DNA of 64,000 nucleotides from Trogon surrucura. Taxonomy: Eukaryota; Chordata; Aves; Trogoniformes; Trogonidae. A program made the position numbers and the translations under genes. Under the pieces are notes generated by a model. The model was given only the letters and a program-made list of their open reading frames with translations. It was not told the origin of the DNA and did no database searches. Location of the stretch: contig CM036617.1 in NCBI GenBank assembly GCA_020746105.1, positions 172,884,412 to 172,948,411 on the forward strand. Direction: 5' to 3'. Below are positions 38,811 to 48,916 of the stretch, piece by piece (the stretch's first letter is position 1; each line of letters starts with the position of its first letter).

Positions 38811-39964
38811 ATAGAATCATAGAATCATAAAATCATAGAATCATAGAATCAATTGTGTTGGAAAAGACCTCAGAGATCATCAAGTCCAACCCTTGGTCCA
38901 ACTCCAGTCCGTTTACTAGATCATGGCACGAAGTGCCATGTCCAATCTCAGTTTAAAAACCTCCAGGGACGGTGAATCCACCACCTCCCTGGGCAGGCCA
39001 TTCCAGTGCCTGACCACTCTCTCTGTAAAGAATTTCTTTCTAATATCCAGCCTAAATTTCCCCTGGCAGAGCTTAAGCCCGTGCCCCCTTGTCCTGTTGC
39101 TAACTGCCTGGGAGAAGAGACCAGTCCCCACCTGGCTACAACTTCTCTTCAGGTAGTTATAGAGAGTGATGAGATCACCTCTCAGCCTCCTCTTCTCCAG
39201 ACTGAACAACCCCAGCTCCCTCAGCCTCTCCCCATAGGTCTTGTGTTCCAGTCCTTTCACCAGCCTTGTTGCTCTTCTCTGGACCTGCTCCAGGACTTCA
39301 ATATCTTTCCTGAACTGAGGGGCCCAGAACTGAACACAATACTCCAGCTGTGGCCTCACCAATGCAGAGTACAGGGGAAGGATCACTTCCCTTGTCCTGC
39401 TGACCATGCTAGTTTTGATACAGGACAGGATACCATTGGCCTTCTTGGCCACCTGGGCACACTGTTGGCTCATGTTGAGCTTCCTGCCAATTAGTACCCC
39501 CAGGTCCCTTTCTGCCTGGCTGCTCTCCAGCCACTCTGTGCCCAGACTGTAGCGCTGCAGGGGGTTGTTGTGGCCAAAGTGCAGGACCCGGCACTTGGCC
39601 TTGTTGAACTTCATCCTATTGGAATCAACCCATTTTTCTAGTCTATCCAGATCCCTCTGCAGAGCCCTCCTGCCTTCCAGCAGGTCGCCCCCCCTCCCCA
39701 ACTTAGTGTCATCAGCAAATTTGCTGATGATGGTCTCAATCCCCTCATCTAAATCGTTAATAAAGATGTTAAACAGGACTGGACCCAACACTGACCCCTG
39801 GGGGACGCCACTAGTGACTGGCCGCCAGCTAGATGCAGCCCCATTCACCAGCACTCTCTGGGCCCGGCCCTCCAGCCAGTTCTTAACCCAGCAGAGAGTG
39901 CACTTGTCCAAGCCATGGGCTACCAGCTTTTGCAGGAGTATATTATGGGGGACAGTGTCAAGGC
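38811..39964 (-). mobile_element. CR1 LINE, 5'-truncated, relatively young, minus strand
   Basis: An approximately 1.15-kb minus-strand insertion. The plus strand opens with five octamer-like 'atagaatc' units (38811-38850), then 'gttggaaaagacctcagagatcatcaagtccaaccc' and a 3'UTR containing 'gatcatggcacgaagtgccatg'. The last motif is a self-complementary stretch specific to one CR1 subfamily. The ORF2 frame then runs to the 5' truncation at about 39964, where CR1 similarity stops in the middle of the 'DTVPHN' stretch just downstream of RT motif A. The 3'UTR differs clearly from the copy at 35575, so the two are different subfamilies and did not arise by local duplication. The frame is uninterrupted, indicating a young age. 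Confidence 0.96.
38916..39961 (-). CDS. CR1 ORF2p fragment: reverse transcriptase and C-terminal part
   Basis: Minus-strand frame. It is open for 331 codons from a TTG-type codon at 39911, and the same frame continues about 16 codons further upstream to the truncation point, so neither end is a true start. Counting from 39911, [11 protein letters not shown] (motif B) is at residues 34-44 and FADDT (motif C, catalytic Asp pair 67-68) is at 65-69. The CR1 C-terminal landmarks follow: [27 protein letters not shown], then [18 protein letters not shown] and a final MALRAMI. Motif A with its catalytic Asp, the earlier RT motifs and the endonuclease are lost. No stop or frameshift is present. This is a dead-on-arrival copy with a well preserved sequence. 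Confidence 0.93.
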
Positions 39965-42900
39965 ATCACCTGTGGCCTTTTGAGGAGCATCAGGCCAGGC
40001 TGAGCTTAAGTGCAGCCAAAGCTGAAAGCTCACTTTCCTTCTGAGCTGTTAGTCAGGAATCTGGGTTTCATCTGAATTCAAGCGGCAAATAATAAAGAAC
40101 AAGCCAGAGGCAGAAACGAGAACAAAGGTTCAACAGAAAGTACCTGGACATGTAAACAGAACAAAGAAACCTAGACAGTGGTTCCCAGCTTTTGGAAATG
40201 TTTAAGAAGTTAAAAGATGTTACTGGCAATAACTCTGAGAAGTGAAGGAGGGAAAGAGTAACAGCTGTGCAGAACTAAGACATCCTCAGGCTTGGAAGGT
40301 TTCTGCATCTCATGCTTAAGACCCGTGTAGGTTCAGGGACTGGGTCTTCCTCTACTCAGTGTGTTTCCTCCACTTAATATTCATTGTTTTAAATGAGGGC
40401 TATTCTGGGAGCTCAGCTAGAGTGTTCCTAAAACATTCTAATGGGAAACAACTCCTTCCAAGAAATAGTGGGAGCTACTCTTTCTTGCACAAGATGCAGA
40501 ACAAATGTCGCTTTGTTTAATAGCCTCACACTAGGAGGTTTTTAAACCAAGCAGAAGGACCTGTGGTTCAGTTTAGCCTTTAGACCCGGGCAAGCTGTAT
40601 CTGAGAATAATGCCTCAACTATGAGAGCACAGTGTGCTGCAGAGAGAAAATTATAATCTTTGGCACTGTTCCTTCTCTCCATCTTCTCCCCATCTTCTCC
40701 CCTTCATTTCTACAGAAGTGGTTTGCTGAGTCAGATGAAAACAACAGGCGAAAGAAAATATTCTAATCTAACAATTAAGACAGTTGCCTAAGATGAGGAA
40801 ACCTAGAGTTTTGATGTCTCTGATGCTGAGGCAATTTTTCTTTAATATAAAATACAAAAATCATTCTTTGGAACTGAATGTTGTAGCCCAGGTCACCACC
40901 GTTCTGAGACCTGAACCTGGGTGCTCAAATCATTCTCTACATTACTCTTCTTTTTCCCGCAGCAAACCTTGATTTTGGTTTCTTTCACCAGTGTGTTCCA
41001 GCTAAGGATGTGAAGGGTGTCTCTTCCCCATCGCACCTTAGTGTTCAGGAAACTTACCTCTGAGATGGGAAATATAATTCTGAATCCAAGAAGATGCAAT
41101 GAAAAATTTTCTTTCCTCAGTGAATGCCCTGACCGTGAAGTTCTTACATGAAAGACAGAGTCTGCCAAATCTTCTTGGCTTCTTTTCTGTCCCCTCTCAG
41201 TTATTTGTCGTTACATAATTGCACGTCAGTGGGAGTGACATAAAAATGTCATTCCCTGTCTCTAGCCTTGTGGTAAATGCACTTTTCCTGCAGCAAAAAA
41301 TGTTGATCTGCAGTTCCCTCATGTTGGCAGGGGCTAGATGAGGGGTTGCACCTTTCTACTATGCCACAATGTTATTACACAGCAACAGCAGCTCCCCTGG
41401 CACATTCGCTGCTCAGAGCAGACAATACTCCCTTCTCTGGAAGAAAAATGTCAGCTTTCCTCCCTCCGAGGAGATTAGAAGCCCTGAGCATCAAGGGGAC
41501 AGAGCATTCCTTGCTTCTCTGTCCTGTGTGGGAACTGGTGACAACTCAGATTTACTTGACAGTTTGTTGTTTCTCTGCTGCATAGCCCAGGGCAGCCCTC
41601 AGTTGCAATGAAAGGTTTCATATCAAGGCTCACAACCCCCTGCACATACTGCACGTGGAGGTGAAGTACCAAACCCTGCGCCGCTGCACTCTTTCAGAAG
41701 ATAGCTGCCCAAATGCTAGGCACTCTAATTACTATATTGCAGGTGCAGGGACATTGTTTCATTTTGTTTTGCTTTCATTCTGTCACATCACCTTTCCTTA
41801 ACCCTCAGCATAGGTACTGACCTGAAAAATATTCCACCATGTAATAATTTGACTCTTTTTTTTTTTTTTTTATGTTTGACAGTTGGTTCAAGGTTCTTAA
41901 AAGTCTCTACAGGGAGGCTCAGAGGCAGGAATGATTAGGACTTCTGATTCTGCTTTTTTTCCCTTGGTCAAATACCAGTGCAGACTTTATCCAGGAGAAG
42001 CTTTTGGTGGCAAGCAATAGTGGATGGGGATTCTTGTGCTGAGTGAAGACTTGCAAGTAGTTTTGTTCAGGAGCTTTTTTTCTCACTGGCCAAGAGTGAA
42101 GGCACTATGCTCTAGCCATAACATGGAGTTTTATTGTTCTTCACAAATGCATCCTGTCAACCAAAGTCGTTGCTAAACCTGACCTCCCTTTGATGAGTTC
42201 CTCCAGCTGGACAGACCCTGTCCCTTCCACAGCCAATGTTTCCACCTTCCTCTTCGCTGCACTCAGTCTTTCTGCCATGTTTGCGTAATCTGATTCCCAC
42301 CATAACTGACAGAGCAATTGGGAAGGTCTCAGTCAGAGTGGAGACTGGCTGGAAAAGGTAACCCTTGGATTGGCAGCCAGGCAGGAATTCTCAACTGGGA
42401 GCCCAGTAGGCATCAAGATATAAATAGTCCACGCTCCAGTCCAGGTCAGATCTGCTTCAGGAACCCTATATTTGCATGGTGAACAAGAATATAGCTGGTT
42501 TCCACAAATTTCTGTGCCTAGTAACTGCCAGGAGCTCTGCCTATAGAGCAAACTCAAATATAATTTACCAGAGATTAAGCTAACTTGTTTGCGGAAGTGC
42601 TATAAGTCACCAGTGTAAACAAAAAGTGTTAAGAATGGTTGGAAATAAGCTCTCTCCCATAATTTTAACCAATTCCATCAACTTTTTCTTTCAGGCAGAG
42701 ATTTCTAAAAATTATATTCATTGTGGTAATTTCCCTAGCTAAATAATACTAAAGAACTGAACCCAGTTTCTAATAAATTAATGGCATAACAATAATGACC
42801 AGCCAGATTTCTGAAAAATAAACCTTCATATTTGTAGTGTATGTTTTCTGTAGCTCATTTATCTGCAAACAAAACATTTTACAAGGTAGACAATGAATAG

Positions 42901-44703
42901 TAAAACATATTTCTATTCAGATTTGAGGAAATACGTGTTCAGCATAACTAAAAACTATCATCTGAATGAAAATAAATTTTTTTAATTTCTTTTTCATTTC
43001 ATTCATAAACTTAACATACATTCCAGATTTTATTGTTGAATTTTCCTAATACTGAATGGAAATGAAAAAAAAAAAGTATTTATTTAATTCACAAAATAGG
43101 AATATGCTTCATATTTTTCCTGTTCCAGCTACTTCATATGGCTTTCTTGTCTTCACCAAGCAGATTATGTTGGTTTGACCACACGCAGGTGTCCTTGGCT
43201 AATGTTTGGAACATGTTGTGTGACTACAGGAGGCACCTTAGGTCTTATTGCTTTTCTCTGTTCTCCATGTGGTCTTTTTTTTTATTTTTATCATAAACCA
43301 TTGTTCCCATTTGTGTCATCCAAGATAAGTCTTCTGGGATCTGTTGATGTCATAGTGATTTCTGATCTTGTAGAATGGTTGTGTCCACAGATTATTTTTA
43401 TGAAGTTTTTCATTTCAAAAATTACCTTCTAAAATGCAATAGCAGATCTTAATTTTCTTCCTGACAAAGCTCCCAAGCTGCAAATGCAGTTCCTTCAGTA
43501 TTCTGCACTGTATAAAGATTGTACTTGTGACATTTGATAGAGATCTCCCCTCCATATTTGTTAAGCAATCACCAGATTTTTTCTCTCTCTTCAATCACTC
43601 ACTTCTTTTCTCATCAACAGACGGCATTTGTGATACTAATTTGACGAATATACTAAATAACTAGATATTGCATAAGCAGTAACTTAGTTTCAGATGCGTG
43701 CAACAGCATGTGCAAACGTACAAATGTGCAACGACTCTTGGTGATCTCTAAATGGTTTATAAGCAGGGGTCATGGGCCTGCCATTGGATCTCTTTGAGTG
43801 ATCTCTTGCAGCTTGCAGATATGATTGTAGAATTATTGTCTGTTTAAAATTAAAATGATTATATGCCTACAGAAGGACCTTTAGCAGTGAGGGACTCAGT
43901 TCTGATATGTACCTCATACTTCTTCAAAGTAACATACGTACTCTTTCTCTGCTTTATTTTCTACAAATTTAAAACCAAAACAACAAAAAAAAAGAAAAAA
44001 GCAACAAACAAATAAAACCAGCTTACAAACTAGGAATTTGAACTCTGTGGGAAATACATTGTTTCTGAACATTGTAGGTATGGATCTAACACCAAAAGGT
44101 CAAAGCTTAAGTCTCCAGCTGCTGCTGTAGCAGAGACAGTAATTTCTAATGCATATAAAGGATTTTGAAGTTCTAAGAATCTATAGAACAGACTAAGAGA
44201 GAAGGGGTGAAAAACAAATGTTCCAACAAATTTTCCAGCCTTTTCTGATTATTGTTATTTTTCGTTTCTAAGATCTTAGTACTATTGTAAATACCATGTG
44301 GCTTTTTTCCTCTTCAAACTATTGACAAGTGTCGCAAAAATTATGTTTCAGCACACTTAAGAGTTCTTTCATCCTACACCAAATGAACAGCTAAAATTTG
44401 TTCTTTCACTATTTTTTCATTTCTGTGAGGCATCTCGGGCTACATGCTGGGATAAAGAGTTTTTTCTTGGATTCTCAAATGATAGAATGTCTTACATTCT
44501 CCAGCTATTTATCATATTCCCCATGAGGTTTTATTCAACATCCACTTATAAATACCCTCACCTTTTCTTTTTTTCTTTCTTTATACCCCCTACCATTCTG
44601 CTGAGAAGTGACCATCTGGTCAATAAGGTCAATCTACAGCCTGATTCAGAATCTCCATGTGCCAGAAATCATATTATATGCTCTTTTTCAGGAAACATGA
44701 TCT
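39965..44703. other. Noncoding sequence, nothing recognised
   Basis: 4.7 kb without a recognisable repeat or exon. A 16-bp T run is at 41856-41871 and short A-rich runs lie near 43064-43078 and 43988-44000. Short frames near 41346-41672 overlap on both strands and show no domain. Confidence 0.45.
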
Positions 44704-44890
44704 AATCATGGGATTGGAAGTGATGCTAGGGGCTACCTAATTCATCACTCTTTCCAAAAGCAGGATTAATTTGGTTTATGATGCTCAAAATAGATGTTTG
44801 TCTAGCAAGTTCTAAGAGTTCTCCAATGATGGAGCTGCTACAGTCTTGCCAAGAAATTTATCCTGCTGTTTAAATGGATACTAATGAAAA
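44704..44890 (-). mobile_element. Ancient CR1-clade 3'-end relic
   Basis: Read in reverse, the stretch follows the CR1 3' end. 'aatcatgggattggaag' is followed by a degraded 'acctaattcatcac' and 'aaaagcaggat', then 'tgtctagcaagttctaagagttctccaatgatggag' (family form tgtccagcctgttcttaaaaacctccaatgatggag) and 'gccaagaaatttatcctgctgttta'. Many substitutions and small indels place it among the oldest copies in the window. No frame remains. Boundaries are approximate. Confidence 0.6.
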
Positions 44891-47800
44891 ATGTAAAGCA
44901 AAGCTCTAACCTGATGATCTCTAAGAGAACGATTAGGTTGTCAGATGGTCTTATATATATTCCAGTCCCCTCTGAAAGCAGAAAAATGTGCTTGTGTTTC
45001 ACAGCAGGTTGTGCAGATCCGTAGCACAACAAAACTGAAGAGGCAGACGCGGTGCTTGTGCATTTGAGAGAAACCTAGGAGAACTATCCACAACATAAAA
45101 TTTTCTTTAAATAATTTTTTAGATGTGGTTTGCTAGTTAAAATATTAAAACACTCATGAAAATTGAGATAGAGATCATCATTTGGACCTATAACATGTGT
45201 GGAAAGAGGAAAATATAGAAATCTATTGTTTCTTCACAGTTTTTTCAAAATATCTATTTATCTATTTGAGCTAAAGACCACATGCAGCCATGTAATATGA
45301 AATATTACATATATACATATATATGTACATGAATATATGAAATAAATGTATGAAAAATCCATGGCTGGCTGTAGTACAGCTTTTGCACTGTTCGTGGAGG
45401 GCAGATCAGGATATGAAAATGAAACAGCAGTGAAAAACAATGTTTATCATTATATGTATTTCAAATAAACCTCATGAAACCGACAGTATTATAAAGGCAA
45501 AACTCATCTTATATGTATGAAACGTGTCAACTCTGTTATTTTGCTTTGCCTGAAACAACTTTAAACCTGAAAGAAGAAATCAGGGAAATCAAGAAATCAC
45601 AGATCAATGTTGCAGTCACGTGGTATCCTTACTATTCTGGCTGTGGCTTAACAATAATGAAGCATCTGTTGGTCAGTTCCATGAACAACCCTTTTCTTGA
45701 GAACAGAAGAATGTAATCATAATCATACATGTTAAAAGAAAACAGTCACAATAAATTCTTACCTGAGGGTAAATCAATTCTTCATCTACATCATCTACCC
45801 TCAGTGTATTCATATATTATAATATGTGCTGATATGAGCATTTCAACATGTCCTCACAGTCACGATACTTTGCAATACAAGTTTAATGTGCTTTGGAGAT
45901 CCATGCAATTTGTCACTTCAAGTTTTATGGTTTGCATACTGATCTCAAGCCCAGCAGGCATATGTCAGCAAGGCTGCAAAAATAAATGTGAATGACTTAT
46001 GAATATAAACAATTCAAGAATAAACCTTTATGCAGGGAAGCTTTTTCTAGTTACACACAAATTTAACATGTAAGATGCTTCTTTTATTTCTTACTCTTTT
46101 ACTTTGTTCTGAAGTTTTTAAATTGTTTGTCTTCTCTAATTATCTGCATTTCATTTGAAATATAGTAAGACGTCTTCAAATTTAAAGCTGTAAAACTGAA
46201 GATAGTGTTTGTCCACCTAGGCATGTTTTCACAGTAAATAGCTAGCCACCTTCACACATCTTTAGGTGAGATTGACTTTATGCAGTACTCTGGAAAGCAT
46301 ACATATGTTCTGAAAATAGCAATTCTGTGTAAAACTGTTCTAGAAGACTGTTTTTAATTTCAAAAACATTTCCAGAATACTTTTGCGGACAAAAGATGTT
46401 CAGTAGAAAGAAATAAAAGCGCTACATGAATTAAAGAAATACACTTAGAAAGCTGAAGACTAGGGCTAACAAAGAGTGGAGTAGATTCACTTTTAGAAAG
46501 AAAAATACAGTGTTCTATGATAAAAATGTAAACTAGTTGACTTTTGAGTGCAGTAAATGCTAATAATAGAGGAGCTAGCGATAATAGCTCCTTGTAATAG
46601 CCACTATTTTGTATGTAGTGTCCCAAGTACAAGGAACAATAAACTCACCGAAGAAAAAAGGTTGTCACTTTTTTCTGGTGCATTTAATAGTTTAGTTCTT
46701 TTCTTTTTGCTTTAAGTTATGGTTCAGTGGAAGTAATTTAGTTTTCATCAGCTCTTTAAACTTTTCCTGAGTAAAAAACTTGTTGCTATTGCAAATTCTA
46801 AAACCCAGTTTACAAATCTGGAACATCTCCAAAATATTTTGGTAGTCTTATTAAAATTTTTTGAATTATTGAATTCAAATTATCAAATATTTTGGACATT
46901 GTAGAAAGAAAAAGAGTTGAAATTTGGCACTTTTGGCAAACATTTAATAAGTATTTTCTGTCTTTTTATTTTCCCTAGAAGATGCTAAAAGTATCTGCTT
47001 ACTGTTCTTAAACTATATTGTACAGTGGTAGGGTTGGCTAACCCAATCTCTATATGTTTTTGGAAAATATTGCCCAGGCAAAATTATTTCCCTCCTTTCT
47101 CCTGAAAACTTCTAGAATTCATTTTACTTAACACTGACTGAACTCATGAGCACCAACAGGGAAAGGCTGGGCAAAATAAAAGCTTTTCACATCAATCTAG
47201 TCCATGACTTCCCTGTTACTGCAGATCATCTCCAGAACATGTTTAACTCTTTGCAATCTTATCTAATGCCTGACAGTGTCTTATGGGATGAATAAACTAT
47301 CACATGTATCCTTGTATTTTTTTATTCTATTATCTTCCTCTTTCCCAGCCCCTCAGCTTGAGCCAGGAATAAACTACAGCCTTCATCCCTGCTCCAACTG
47401 CTGATAAATGTACAGCTGTGCAACACACTCCAGCAGCGAGAGTCAAACCCTTCTCCAGGGTTTGAACTATGCAGGGGCATGCTGCAGTTAGTTTGGTAGG
47501 GTTAAGTGAATCTTTCTGTTGAAAACACGTCCAATCCATAATCATATCATTTGCACTCAATTTGGTGTGTGGGTAATTTTCCCTCCCACTATTCTCTTAT
47601 CTTTTACTTGCAAGTTCAAATCAAGAGGTCTTGCTCTGCCCAAAACTCCAAAACTCCATCCTAATTTGAACGTTCAGGGACAACACAATGGTAGAGCTGT
47701 GAAAGGGTATGATCGTCTGATCATACGTGTAAGTAAAGGTTTCTACTACTTCATCTACGGCTCTAAGCCTCCAGGATCCAAAAATAAAGATATTAAGGAA

Positions 47801-48401
47801 GACTAGTTGAAATATTTCCCTTGGTAAAAGCTGCATATTCGGTTTTCTGCAGGAATATGCAGTTCTGTCAAAGTTTTTGACCAAAACAAGGCAGCCTAGG
47901 AGATCTGCCCTATTCATCCACCTATGTGCCTCTTCCTGCTTGCTTCCCAGAGTGCCCTAGTCAGATCCCAGGGACGTCTAGGCTTTGCCATTTTTTGCCC
48001 CAAATTGCCCATCTGACTTCTTCTTGCAACAGTGGCACTCCCAACACTTTCAGCTCCCTGATAATGGCTCTGAAAGGAGGCTGAGCCCATGCTTCCTCTA
48101 GTTAGCTGCTGCTCACACAACCAGTCCCCCTCCATCTCAGCTTAGGCTGGGCCAACACCAAGAGTTGCCTGACCAAATGAGTTAGTTATGCCAGACAGCA
48201 ACACTTATCCATGCTGGACAGCAAGTATGGAAGTCTGCGTTTAAGGGTGACAGAATTCAATTTTTAGAGACTTGGTTTCCTTGAAAATATTGTCTTAAAC
48301 AAAATATATTCCCTGATTCAAAATGAGTGGAGAAGTTAAGTTATTCTTTTTCCTGACCAGTTGTAGTTTAGTCTCTGTTGCTAATCTAAAGGGAGGACTG
48401 G
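44891..48401. other. Noncoding sequence, nothing recognised
   Basis: 3.5 kb, AT-rich. A 9-bp-stem palindrome (atgtaatat/atattacat, 3-nt loop) is at 45290-45310 and leads into alternating TA/CA sequence to about 45330. An 8-bp stem with a 4-nt loop (gtatgatc/gatcatac) is at 47707-47726. No exon or repeat family recognised. Confidence 0.45.
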
Positions 48402-48495
48402 TTTGGTGATTCATACCAGGAGAATAACTCTTTAGAGTACATTCTGTACTGAAAAGAATTAGGATAACCTTTAATTTATGGTATGAATCACCAAA
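48402..48495. other. 94-nt imperfect hairpin with a perfect 17-bp terminal stem
   Basis: Arms tttggtgattcatacca (48402-48418) and tggtatgaatcaccaaa (48479-48495) are exact reverse complements. The 60-nt interior also folds back: agtac/gtact around an attct apical loop, then a ctttn/aaag-type helix, and gg/cc below an asymmetric bulge of about 9 nt. The fold spans the whole length, as in a pre-microRNA or a very short palindromic MITE. No flanking direct repeat is obvious, and it matches no family I know. Strand is undetermined because either transcript would fold. Confidence 0.75.
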
Positions 48496-48592
48496 AAGAC
48501 ATATTTCACAGTTAATGCATCATACTTCTACTGTGTAATCGACTGGACTGGAGGTGTGTCTTGTGCCCTCCTCCCAGCAGTAACTCTCATCT
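48496..48592. other. Spacer between hairpin and open frame
   Basis: About 100 bp joining the hairpin to the GC-richer open frame. Nothing specific seen. Confidence 0.4.
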
Positions 48593-48916
48593 ATGATGGC
48601 ACACCGTGACGACTGTGCACGCACTGGGATTGACCCCCTCCTCTCATCTGAGAGCCACCCAGCTGCTGCTGCACGGTGCAGGAGGCAGTCCACCCTGCTC
48701 CAGGCCACCCTTGAGGAGAAGCTGCACTGGACAACTCTCATCATGAGGCTGTTCCAGTCTATGTGGTGCAATGAAGCATCTGCTCCAGAAAGGACTGAAG
48801 CAGGAGTTATCCCTCAGCCACTTGCATCTTTCACCAGGAAGAAGAGAATCCTGGTTCAGGCCTTGCGTTGGCAGGACAAGCTAGACTCCCAGATTCCTCT
48901 ACCTACCCAGTTCTGA
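48593..48916 (+). CDS. Unrecognised open frame, 107 codons, GC-richer than surroundings
   Basis: A plus-strand frame starting MMAHRDDCARTG and ending SQIPLPTQF before a TGA. Composition differs from the AT-rich neighbourhood: it has several CpGs near 48605-48635 and is Ala-, Arg- and Leu-rich, with an Ala-Ala-Ala-Arg patch near residue 25 and a plausible short helix around LLQATLEEKLHWTTLIMRLFQ. I see no known domain, no TATA box, no clear Kozak context and no splice evidence. An 83-codon frame (48520-48771) overlaps it on the other strand. It could be a lineage-specific exon, a fragment of a processed pseudogene or transposon, or chance in a GC-rich patch. Chance is the most likely. Confidence 0.15.
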   Translation: MMAHRDDCARTGIDPLLSSESHPAAAARCRRQSTLLQATLEEKLHWTTLIMRLFQSMWCNEASAPERTEAGVIPQPLASFTRKKRILVQALRWQDKLDSQIPLPTQF

